From CAYFJO01 sp964343305 (GTDB lineage: Bacteria > Planctomycetota > Planctomycetia > Pirellulales > Pirellulaceae): a stretch of DNA of 26,752 nucleotides. Made by a program: the position numbers and the translations under genes. Below, piece by piece: positions 8,161 through 16,306 of this stretch (positions are counted from its first letter, which is position 1; each line of letters starts with the position of its first letter). The notes beneath the pieces are model-generated. The model made no database searches. It saw only the letters and a program-made list of their open reading frames with translations, and had not been told where the DNA came from. The DNA lies in NCBI GenBank assembly GCA_964343305.1, contig CAYFJO010000119.1:1-26752 (forward strand). Direction: 5' to 3'.

Positions 8161-10541
8161 ACGTTATTCGACAATACTATGAAGACCGACTCGTTGACAT
8201 CGCGCTGGCCGCTAAACTGGGTGACGATTCGCCGCCCGATCTTGCCGACGAAGTTCTTGGTGCGACGAACACGCCGGTGTCAATCAAACTAGGTGCTGAA
8301 CCGAATTCGAACCGCGCTTCAGCCAGTTGGTTTCCAATTATTACGTCGTTATGTTTGCTTGCCGCGCTGCTCGCTCTGTCGCATCGACTGACTATGCCGG
8401 CCACTGAGTCGCATGGTGTTGCGCTTCGTGGCGGAATCTCGGCGGAGTACGAAATCGAGGAGTTCGTGGAAGAAATTGAGGCTATGGAAGAGCTGTCGGA
8501 CGCCGTTGCGTACGATGGAGTGCAGCTCGCGCCACGGAACGGTTTGGCCCGCAGAGGGACTTCGGCGGGGCGGCTATTGCGTGAGTTCGAAGAGGGCGAA
8601 GGGCGATTTCTGCGGGCAGTCGAAGATGAAAAGTCAATCATTTCGGGTAAGATCCAAGCCGAAGTTGAACCACATATCGGTGCAGCCCGTGCGCGACTTC
8701 AAAGTGATCCAGAAGGCGCTAGAGAGGATCTCAAGCTGTTGTATGCAGCAGTTGCAAATTCGCCTGACCTTGGTACGGAAGTAAAGTCGAAGCTCAAAGG
8801 CCAACTGGAATCTGCGATACGCGCAGCATCTCGACAGAGCGTTGAAGTCGACGAGCGTCGTGCCATGGCACAGGCCAATTATGCGGCCGCCCTGCAAAAC
8901 CAGCGTCTCGCGAAAAGGGATGTTTTGGCCGCACAAGCTGAATACACGAGTCAAGTCACGGCGTTAAAAGAAACAGAGGGCGAATTGCAACAGCAAATTC
9001 AGTTGTACCAACATGCATACAAAACTCTTGAGGATCGATATTCGAGCGAGGTGAAGGCTTTGCAAGGGGCCGCAAATAAGCAAGCCCTGTTGTTGGCGGC
9101 TCTGAAGGCGGCACAGGACGGCATTGAGCTACCGAATCCCGGTGGGATGCAGGACAACACTCCCATTGGCGAATCCGCACCTGCCAACAGGTATCCCGCG
9201 ATTGTAGAGAATCCGTTCAAGGCTGTCACCGACGAGCCGCTTTCTACATTCTCGATCGACGTCGACACGGCGTCGTTTTCCAAGGTGCGAAACTATTTGA
9301 CCCATTACGGCCAGTTGCCGCCGCCGGATTCGGTGCGGATCGAGGAATTGTTGAATTACTTTCCCTACGATTACGAGCCTCCGAAAGCTGGCGACAAACA
9401 TCCCTTCGCTTCGCACATCGAAGTCGCCGCGTGTCCGTGGAATGTGAAACATCAACTCGTTCGCATCGGAATCAAAGGGCGTGAAATCGAGCAAGAAGAA
9501 CGTCCGCCGAGCAACTTGGTGTTTTTGATTGACGTATCGGGCTCGATGAAGCAGCCGAACAAGTTGCCGCTGGTTGTCGAAGGCATGAAGATGCTGGTAG
9601 GTCAGCTTGATAAGCACGATCGTGTCGCGATCGTCGTCTACGCTGGCAACACGGGCGTTCGTTTGGAAGCCACGCCGGGTAACGAGCACATCAAGATCCG
9701 TGACGTGTTGAGCAGCTTGGATGCCAGTGGGTCGACCAACGGTGGCGAAGGAATTCGGCGGGCCTATCAAATTGCGATGGACAGTTTTATCGACGACGGG
9801 ATCAACCGCGTGATCCTGTGCACCGACGGCGACTTTAACGTTGGCACAACCGAGACGGAAAATCTGGTCGACCTCGCGGCGAATCACGCGCAGTCGGGTG
9901 TCTATTTGAGCATCCTCGGCTTCGGCATGGACAACCACAACGACGAGATGCTCGAAGCGGTGTCGAGCCGAGCCAACGGCAACTATGCGTTCATCGACAA
10001 CGTGGCGGAAGCTCGTAAGGTGCTGGTCGAACAAATCAACAGCACACTGGTCACGATCGCCAAGGACGTCAAGATTCAGGTGAAGTTCGATCCAAGTCGC
10101 GTGGCTTCCTACCGGCTGATTGGTTACGAAAATCGAATCATGGCCGCCAAGGATTTTGCCGACGACAAAAAGGACGCCGGCGAGATCGGCGCGGGTCACA
10201 CGGTCACGGCGCTGTACGAAATCGAAGCGACTGACGAGAAAGACGTTCCGTTTTTGACGCTGCGGCTGCGATATAAGCATCCAAACGAAGACAAGAGCAC
10301 GCTGATCGAGCTTCCCTCGGCTCGCAAATCAAAACCGTTCGCCAAGGCGTCGAAAGATTTTCAATTCACGGCGGCCGTCGCCTCCTTCGGCATGTTGCTG
10401 AGAGGGTCGAAGTATAGCGGAAACGCGACGTTGGAAGCCGTCGAAGAAATCGCGTCAAGTTCCAAGGGCAAAGATGAGTTCGGCTATCGTGGCGAAATGA
10501 TCAATCTGGTCAAACGTGCAATAGGACTGTCCGCCCAATAG
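8157..10541 (+). CDS. Membrane-anchored YfbK-like VWA-domain protein with a coiled-coil insert
   Basis: A 794-residue protein. Residues 1-57 are a short cytoplasmic part and 58-76 a single transmembrane helix (WFPIITSLCLLAALLALSH), the layout of a membrane anti-sigma partner. Residues about 100-150 are acidic. Residues 150-320 form a helical, coiled-coil-rich segment absent from the shorter YfbK proteins. From 351 on it matches YfbK: ENPFKAVTDEPLSTFSIDVD, then the VWA domain (about 453-625) with an intact MIDAS site: D459/S461/S463 in DVSGSM, T527 and D557 in CTDGDFN. A YfbK-type C-terminal domain follows (about 640-790). VWA domains bind ligands through a metal ion. Because it overlaps the ECF sigma gene by 4 bases, a role in sensing or restraining that sigma factor is likely but inferred. 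Confidence 0.9.
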   Translation: MNVIRQYYEDRLVDIALAAKLGDDSPPDLADEVLGATNTPVSIKLGAEPNSNRASASWFPIITSLCLLAALLALSHRLTMPATESHGVALRGGISAEYEIEEFVEEIEAMEELSDAVAYDGVQLAPRNGLARRGTSAGRLLREFEEGEGRFLRAVEDEKSIISGKIQAEVEPHIGAARARLQSDPEGAREDLKLLYAAVANSPDLGTEVKSKLKGQLESAIRAASRQSVEVDERRAMAQANYAAALQNQRLAKRDVLAAQAEYTSQVTALKETEGELQQQIQLYQHAYKTLEDRYSSEVKALQGAANKQALLLAALKAAQDGIELPNPGGMQDNTPIGESAPANRYPAIVENPFKAVTDEPLSTFSIDVDTASFSKVRNYLTHYGQLPPPDSVRIEELLNYFPYDYEPPKAGDKHPFASHIEVAACPWNVKHQLVRIGIKGREIEQEERPPSNLVFLIDVSGSMKQPNKLPLVVEGMKMLVGQLDKHDRVAIVVYAGNTGVRLEATPGNEHIKIRDVLSSLDASGSTNGGEGIRRAYQIAMDSFIDDGINRVILCTDGDFNVGTTETENLVDLAANHAQSGVYLSILGFGMDNHNDEMLEAVSSRANGNYAFIDNVAEARKVLVEQINSTLVTIAKDVKIQVKFDPSRVASYRLIGYENRIMAAKDFADDKKDAGEIGAGHTVTALYEIEATDEKDVPFLTLRLRYKHPNEDKSTLIELPSARKSKPFAKASKDFQFTAAVASFGMLLRGSKYSGNATLEAVEEIASSSKGKDEFGYRGEMINLVKRAIGLSAQ

Positions 10542-10640
10542 AACTCGGTTGAACGGGCGTCCCAGTCTGACCATTTACGGATTCGCCAAACTCATTCCGA
10601 AGGGTGACGCAAAACACACGGTGACGTGTAATTGGGCAAA

Positions 10641-10676
10641 CTGCTTGTGTTATCTGTTTTTGACTATAATATTCTC
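10641..10676 (+). promoter_or_regulatory. Candidate promoter for the kinase-Hsp70 gene
   Basis: A perfect -10 hexamer TATAAT lies at 10665-10670, preceded by TGAC. The -35 region is weak: TTGTGT at 10645-10650 has a short spacer of 14, and TGCTTG at 10642-10647 has a spacer of 17. Transcription would begin near 10677. That leaves about 38 bases of leader before the ATG at 10715 and only about 11 before the ATG at 10688, so it favours the downstream start. Confidence 0.45.
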
Positions 10677-10714
10677 AATAGCAGATAATGACCCTCGTGA
10701 CACAAGCGGTGCCC

Positions 10715-13531
10715 ATGCCACCCAAATTGACCATTGAGAAGTTCCTGAAATGCGTCAAAGCCAGTGGCTTGGTGACGGAGGACCAACTTGTTGACGCGGT
10801 GAAGAAACTCAAAGCGCAAGGTGCTGCGATCAATGACTCCGAGGTGGTGGCTAACTACCTCGTTGAGCAAGAATGGATCACCGAGTGGCAGGCGAGTCGT
10901 ATGCTCGACGGCAAGCATCGTGGTTTCACACTTGGAAAGTACCGACTGCTGTCTCGGCTCGGTGCCGGCGCCATGGGGTCGGTGTATCTGGCCGAACACA
11001 ACGTCATGCTTCGCCGATGTGCGGTCAAAGTGCTGCCCTCGTCGAGGGTCAAGAACGCATCCTTCCTGCAACGTTTTCAACTCGAAGCCCAGGCCGCCGC
11101 AGCGTTAAGTCATCCGCACATTGTCCGCGCCTATGACGTCGACCACGAAGTCGACGGCGATCGGGAGATTCACTTTCTGGCGATGGAGTTTGTTGACGGA
11201 TTAGACTTGCAAAAGCACGTCAGAGAAAAGGGGCGGTTGGACTACGTCTCGGCGGCGGACATCATTCGTCAAGCCGCGGAGGGTCTCGCACACGCGGAGC
11301 AAGCCGGCCTGGTCCACCGCGACATCAAGCCAGCCAATCTGCTGATCGACAAACAGGGTGTTGTCAAGATTCTTGATCTTGGTTTGGCGAAAGTGTACGA
11401 CGAAAAGGAATCCATCTCGCTGGCTCACAACGAAACCTTGTTGGGCACGGCCGACTACATTTCACCCGAACAGGCACTCGACAGCCACGACACGGATCAT
11501 CGCAGCGACATCTACAGTCTTGGTTGCACATTTTATTGTTTGCTGACCGGCCACCCGCCGTTCCACGAAGGGACCATGCCCCAACGGCTGACCTCGCACC
11601 AAATGAAGCCACCTCCGCCGATCGAAGACGAGCGTGATGATCTGCCCAAAGAACTGGCGGCCATCGTCTACAAGATGCTGGCGAAAGAACGCGCTGATCG
11701 GCAGCAGTCGGCCAAGGACGTCGCCGAGTCGCTATCGGTGTGGTTGATCGAACACGTTTCGGACGAGTGGAAAAAAGAGTACCGCGAGCGGGTTGCTGAC
11801 GGCATGCAGTCCCCATTGCGTGGCGTTGATACGGGTTCCTCTTCATCGGATTCGACACTAGGCAACCTTTCCGAACCCGCCATTGGCATCGACCTGGGAA
11901 CTACATTTTCGGTGATCGCCCGATTGGACGCTCAAGGAACTCCGCTCACGATCCCCAACCGCGAAGGCGAGCCGATTACGCCGAGTGTTGTATTCTTCGA
12001 TGAAACAGAACCGATCGTCGGCAAAGAGGCGGTACGGGCGGCAGAGCATGAACCGGATCGTTGCGCAATGTACGCCAAACGGGACGTCGGCGAGGCGGAG
12101 TTTCACAAATCCATATGCGGTTCGAAGATCCCACCAGAAGTCATCGAATCGCTCGTCCTGCGCAAGTTGCGGCAAGACGCTCAACAAGCCGCGGGCAAGT
12201 TTTCCAAAGCGGTAGTAACGGTTCCAGCGTACTTCAACGAACCGCGGCGCAAAGCAACTCAAGATGCGGCGCGGCTGGCCGGTATAAAACTGCTGGACAT
12301 CATCAACGAGCCAACCGCCGCGGCCATTGCCTACGGACTGAAGCAGGGATTCGTCACGACCGAAGGCAGTTCCAAGGAACGTGAAGTTGTGCTCGTCTAC
12401 GACCTGGGCGGTGGAACATTCGACGTCACGTTGATGGAAATCGACGGCACGCGCTATCAAGCGTTGGCGACGGCGGGCGATGTGTATTTGGGCGGCGTGG
12501 ACTGGGACCAGCGGATCGTGCAGTACATCGCCGACCAGTTCAAGAACGAACACGGCACGGAAATCCTCAGCGACCCGGAAGCCGTCGAACGCTTGACGCC
12601 GATCGCGGCGGAAGCAAAGAAGGCGCTTTCCACTCGTGATTCTGTGTCGTTTCATTTCGCTCACGAAAAGCAAAAGATTCGCGGGCGGCTGGATCGCGCC
12701 ACGTTCGAATCGATCTCTTCCGATTTGTTGGATCGCACGCGCATGACTGTGAACAAGATGTTGCGCGAGGCCAAATTGACTTGGCAAGACGTCACGCGAT
12801 TGTTGTTGGTCGGCGGCTCGACGCGCATGCCGATGGTTCAAAGAATGCTGGAAAAAGAATCGGGCCTGAAGGTGGACCGCACACTTTCGCCGGACGAGGC
12901 CGTTGCCCACGGCGCGGCGATTTACGCCGGCATCTTGTTGAAAAAGGGCATTCCCGCGATCGAAGGAATCTCGGTGGCCAACGTTAATTCTCACGACTTG
13001 GGCATTCTGGGAATCGAACCCGCCACGAAACGCACTCGCCGGCATATCATGATTCCGCGCAACACCACGCTGCCGGCCAGCAAGTCGTGTACGTTCCCGA
13101 CCACAAAGCAAGGACAAAAAAGCGTGCTTGTGAATGTTGTCGAAGGCGGCACCGACAGCGGGGCAAATGCAACTCCGATTGGCAAGTGCGTGGTAACGGA
13201 CCTCCCCCCGGATTTGCCAGCTAAGAGTCCCGTAAAAGTGCGGTTTAACTATGCGGCGAACGGGCGGCTGGTTGTCCAAGCAGAACTGCCGTCCATTCAG
13301 AAAAAAGCCGCGCTGACCATCGAACGGGTCTCTGGACTGAGCGACGAGTCGCTGAAAGACTGGTTTCTTCGGATTCAGGACGGCAATTTAGTGGACACAT
13401 CGGCTGCGGTCGACGAGATTCTGGAATTGGACAGCTTGGAAATTGTTGAGCCTATCGACGATGATGACGTGGAAGAGTTGTTGATGGCGGACGACGATGA
13501 TGACGATTTGACGCTGGCGGAAGACACCTAA
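10715..13531 (+). CDS. Serine/threonine protein kinase fused to an Hsp70 chaperone
   Basis: A 938-residue cytoplasmic fusion. Residues 1-70 are an N-terminal helical module typical of planctomycete kinases (KLTIEKFLKCVKASGLV). The kinase domain (about 76-345) is complete: glycine loop LGAGAMGSVY (82-91), Lys105 in CAVKVL, VHRDIKPAN with catalytic Asp203, DLG instead of DFG at 221-223, SPE at 250-252. After a linker, an Hsp70 ATPase domain (about 389-745) shows IGIDLGTTFS, YAKRDVG (Lys455, DnaK Lys70 equivalent), VVTVPAYFN, INEPTAAAIAYG, DLGGGTFDV (Thr568, DnaK Thr199 equivalent) and VGGSTRMPMV. A beta substrate-binding domain follows (about 757-871, with MIPRNTTLPASKS). There is no helical lid; an acidic tail (914-938) ends the protein. 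The interdomain linker reads ISVAN where DnaK has VLLLD. An in-frame ATG at 10688 is an alternative start. Target proteins are unknown. Confidence 0.95.
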   Translation: MPPKLTIEKFLKCVKASGLVTEDQLVDAVKKLKAQGAAINDSEVVANYLVEQEWITEWQASRMLDGKHRGFTLGKYRLLSRLGAGAMGSVYLAEHNVMLRRCAVKVLPSSRVKNASFLQRFQLEAQAAAALSHPHIVRAYDVDHEVDGDREIHFLAMEFVDGLDLQKHVREKGRLDYVSAADIIRQAAEGLAHAEQAGLVHRDIKPANLLIDKQGVVKILDLGLAKVYDEKESISLAHNETLLGTADYISPEQALDSHDTDHRSDIYSLGCTFYCLLTGHPPFHEGTMPQRLTSHQMKPPPPIEDERDDLPKELAAIVYKMLAKERADRQQSAKDVAESLSVWLIEHVSDEWKKEYRERVADGMQSPLRGVDTGSSSSDSTLGNLSEPAIGIDLGTTFSVIARLDAQGTPLTIPNREGEPITPSVVFFDETEPIVGKEAVRAAEHEPDRCAMYAKRDVGEAEFHKSICGSKIPPEVIESLVLRKLRQDAQQAAGKFSKAVVTVPAYFNEPRRKATQDAARLAGIKLLDIINEPTAAAIAYGLKQGFVTTEGSSKEREVVLVYDLGGGTFDVTLMEIDGTRYQALATAGDVYLGGVDWDQRIVQYIADQFKNEHGTEILSDPEAVERLTPIAAEAKKALSTRDSVSFHFAHEKQKIRGRLDRATFESISSDLLDRTRMTVNKMLREAKLTWQDVTRLLLVGGSTRMPMVQRMLEKESGLKVDRTLSPDEAVAHGAAIYAGILLKKGIPAIEGISVANVNSHDLGILGIEPATKRTRRHIMIPRNTTLPASKSCTFPTTKQGQKSVLVNVVEGGTDSGANATPIGKCVVTDLPPDLPAKSPVKVRFNYAANGRLVVQAELPSIQKKAALTIERVSGLSDESLKDWFLRIQDGNLVDTSAAVDEILELDSLEIVEPIDDDDVEELLMADDDDDDLTLAEDT

Positions 13532-13703
13532 ACGGCTTTCACTTGCCACCCAGACAAGCGGCACTATCCACTTAACAGCCGACGAGTTTTCCACTTATGT
13601 GGATTGCCATCCTTTTCGGTTTAGGTCAAAATAACACCTGACTAACACGATTTCGTTTAGTCGCCGATTTTTTGCCAGCTTTTCGACCGGTGCAGGTAAC
13701 TCA

Positions 13704-16145
13704 ATGTCGGACGTATTTGATCCGTATCATCAATGGTTGGGAATCGCGCCCAAGGATCAGCCGCCCAATCACTATCGGCTGTTGGGTATCGAGGTATTCG
13801 AATCTAACCCAGAAGTGATTGAATCGGCGGCCGAGCGGCAGTCGACCTATCTCCACGAGTTGTCTACGGGGCCCCAAGTCAAAGAGTCGCAACAGCTATT
13901 GAATGAGATCGCTGCTGCGCGTTTGTGTTTGCTCAGCCCGGCGGAGAAATCAAAGTACGATGACGTGCTCCGCACCGAGATCAATGCGGCAATTGCCACG
14001 GATCAGTTGTCGGACTTGAGCGAAGAACTTCCGTGGGATGACATCGACGCGTTGGAAGCGGAGGGGTCGGATACGGTGCGGGCATCCAATTCAGACACGA
14101 TGATCACGTCTCAGTCCGAGGTGGGATTTGGCGCATCGAATTCGGAATTCGCAAAGCAAGACCAGCCCGCTGTGCCATCCCAAGGCGTGCCACTGATCTG
14201 GGTTTTCATTGCCGTTGGCGGCGGTGCCGTGGTGATGCTGGCAATCATTATGTATTTTCTTTATTCATCGAACACCCACTATACGGACTACAATGTCCAA
14301 GATCCAAATCAGTTGAACAACAGTGTCGCACCGAATCCACCCAACAACAACGACCCGCCCAAGCCGAACGATGTCGAACCAAACAACGCCAATCCGCCCA
14401 AGCCGAAGAAAATACTCGCCGCTCAGTATTCTTTTGAAGACGCGGCGGCTCCCCTGTCTGACTCAAAGGGCAGTTTCTTCGGTACGCTGTATGGAGCGAA
14501 AGTCCAGCAGGACAATGAACGCAAACAAAACGTGTTGAATTTCGACGGGAAAGGTCACGCGGAGATTCCCAGGTCGTTCTCTAATTCCTTCAGCATCGCA
14601 TTTTGGATCAAGACGTCGCAGAAAGATGGCAAAGCCGAGGGATCATGGAATTCGCATGTCGGAATCGTTGGCGGAAGCAGTGGGAAGGGAGAGGGCTTCG
14701 GAGTTGTTTTGGGTGGTGAGAAAATCGGAATCGGCATTGGGCCTAAGCCAGAAAACACCGTCTGGCCTGCGAAGGCCACGAAAGTTGTCAACAATGGTTG
14801 GAACCACCTTGTCGTCGTGCGCAACGGCGACACGGGAACCGTGATTTTATTTTGGAACGGCCAGCACCGGGGAAAGAAAGAAATAGTGACGGGGCCGATC
14901 GCAGCGCCTGACAAACTTTTTCTCGGAAAGCTGCAGGAAGGCGACAAGCATTTCCAGGGGGCGCTGGACGATTTGCGAATCTACAACTATGCGTTGCCAG
15001 CCAAGCTCGCTAAGGAAGTGGTAAACCAATCCGGCGGTCCCCCGAAGACGGCCGCTGGTTCTGGCACAAGTTCGTCGCCACCAACAAATCCCAAGCCGAC
15101 TCCTCCCAAGCCGCCGACTTCCAATGTGACCACGCCTAAGCCAAAGCCTCCCAAGCCGCCCACAGTCAAGAAGAAGACGAATGGCTTTGAAGTTTTGAAA
15201 CCTGAGAAGGCCACGTCCATGGCGAACGTGCCGCTCGAGATTCAACCGGATGGATCAATCCTGGCGAAGAATGTCGTCAACCAAGCAGCCGTTTACCAAA
15301 TTCAAACCAAAACAACTTGGGAAGGAATTACCGCCATTCGTTTGGAAGCGTTGTCCCACGAATCGCTTCCGAGCAAGGGACCAGGGTTCGGGTCGAATGG
15401 CAGATTCTCAATTGAAGGTTTCGCGGCTTCGATCAATTCTCCGTCGACGGTTCCTTTCGCTGGTGCTTTTTCATTAGACGTAGACGGTGCTGATCGATTG
15501 GTGACCGAAAAGGGTAAGTTTTTGTCCGTGATGCGCAGTGGGAAGAAAACAACCGTCGACTTTACAATGAAGTCACCCGTTGGTGGGGCTGGCAACAAGA
15601 CATTGACCGTCTGGATCAAACAACGCCCGGACGCGAATTTGGGCCACTTTCGACTTGCCGCAACAACCGATCCCAAGTGGGCCGGATTTCAACTTCCGTT
15701 GCTCGTGAACCTGGGTGGCGGCGCATGCACAACGGCTGAAGGTAATTGGGTGGCATCCAAACCTTACAAGCCGGGCTCGTTTGGGCATGTGGGCGGCGAA
15801 GGGAAATCGCAGATGGATCAACGAAAGGAGGTGCCTGACATGACGTGTGTTTCAGGCATCCAGGCGTTTCGAGCGGCTCTGCCCAATGCGACCTACAAGG
15901 TCGTATTGGGTTTCCGCGATCGCTGGTCGACGAAGAACGATGTGACGTTTTCGTTCACCGTGGAAGGGAAACCTGAAAAGAAAGATCTTAATCTGTACCG
16001 CTTGTCAAAAGGATTTAGGGAACAGGTGCCTATTATTTATGATGGGGTTGAACTCAAGGATGGTGTGTTGGACGTGGAGTTCAAACGTGGCAAGTCCGAC
16101 CCCATTCTCAACGCGATTGTAGTTTCTCTCGACTATTCGAAGTGA
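13704..16145 (+). CDS. Single-pass membrane protein: degenerate J-like domain, LamG-like and malectin-like domains
   Basis: An 813-residue protein. Residues 22-90 follow the DnaJ J-domain plan: HYRLLGIEVF, helix II NPEVIESAAERQSTYLHEL, then LLNEIAAARLCLLSPAEKSKYDDVL matching J-domain helix III. The catalytic HPD is replaced by HEL (51-53). One transmembrane helix lies at about 162-187, so the J-like end should face the cytoplasm. Outside are Pro/Asn-rich linkers, a LamG/concanavalin-like domain (about 236-440: FSIAFWIKTS, NGWNHLVVVRNG, GALDDLRIYNYAL), a Pro-Lys hinge (443-490), a segment with IRLEALSHESLPSKGPG (about 498-650) like those in planctomycete cytochrome-associated proteins, and a malectin-like domain (about 665-813, LLVNLGGGA to LNAIVVSLDYSK). 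The ATG at 13704 has GCAGG 7 bases upstream. It lies 172 bases after the kinase-Hsp70 gene; no terminator is visible between them. Confidence 0.88.
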   Translation: MSDVFDPYHQWLGIAPKDQPPNHYRLLGIEVFESNPEVIESAAERQSTYLHELSTGPQVKESQQLLNEIAAARLCLLSPAEKSKYDDVLRTEINAAIATDQLSDLSEELPWDDIDALEAEGSDTVRASNSDTMITSQSEVGFGASNSEFAKQDQPAVPSQGVPLIWVFIAVGGGAVVMLAIIMYFLYSSNTHYTDYNVQDPNQLNNSVAPNPPNNNDPPKPNDVEPNNANPPKPKKILAAQYSFEDAAAPLSDSKGSFFGTLYGAKVQQDNERKQNVLNFDGKGHAEIPRSFSNSFSIAFWIKTSQKDGKAEGSWNSHVGIVGGSSGKGEGFGVVLGGEKIGIGIGPKPENTVWPAKATKVVNNGWNHLVVVRNGDTGTVILFWNGQHRGKKEIVTGPIAAPDKLFLGKLQEGDKHFQGALDDLRIYNYALPAKLAKEVVNQSGGPPKTAAGSGTSSSPPTNPKPTPPKPPTSNVTTPKPKPPKPPTVKKKTNGFEVLKPEKATSMANVPLEIQPDGSILAKNVVNQAAVYQIQTKTTWEGITAIRLEALSHESLPSKGPGFGSNGRFSIEGFAASINSPSTVPFAGAFSLDVDGADRLVTEKGKFLSVMRSGKKTTVDFTMKSPVGGAGNKTLTVWIKQRPDANLGHFRLAATTDPKWAGFQLPLLVNLGGGACTTAEGNWVASKPYKPGSFGHVGGEGKSQMDQRKEVPDMTCVSGIQAFRAALPNATYKVVLGFRDRWSTKNDVTFSFTVEGKPEKKDLNLYRLSKGFREQVPIIYDGVELKDGVLDVEFKRGKSDPILNAIVVSLDYSK

Positions 16146-16178
16146 TCCGAGCTGGTCTCCGCGCGTCATCTCTTCTCT

Positions 16179-16213
16179 AACGCGCACATCTTAACGCGCG
16201 TTTTTCTTCTTTT
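16179..16213 (+). terminator. Probable rho-independent terminator after the J-like gene
   Basis: Arms AACGCGC (16179-16185) and GCGCGTT (16196-16202) with a 10-base loop are followed by a T-rich tract (TTTTTCTTCTTTT). It lies about 34 bases after the stop codon of the J-like gene and would separate that gene from the WD40 gene. Confidence 0.6.
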
Positions 16214-16306
16214 CGGAACGTTTGTGGCGGTTGCGCCAATTGTGCCGATAGGAAGGATGAGTGCTTTTGTTTTCCTATTCCATGTTTCACACACGACCCA
16301 TCAATC

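Noticed and set aside
9129..10280. Long minus-strand open frame (383 codons) opposite the VWA domain
   Set aside because: The plus strand encodes a clear VWA domain with an intact metal site; the antisense frame shows no domain.
11858..13279. Long minus-strand open frame (473 codons) opposite the Hsp70 part
   Set aside because: It is antisense to a strongly conserved chaperone sequence, has no recognisable domain and is rich in residues expected from reverse reading of GC-biased codons.
13456..13520. GACGAT-rich short repeat near the end of the kinase-Hsp70 gene
   Set aside because: It is explained by the acidic Asp-rich tail of the protein, not a separate repeat element.
13590..13603. Small hairpin TCCAC-TTAT-GTGGA between the kinase-Hsp70 and J-like genes
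   Set aside because: Five-base arms without a T-run are too short to call a terminator.
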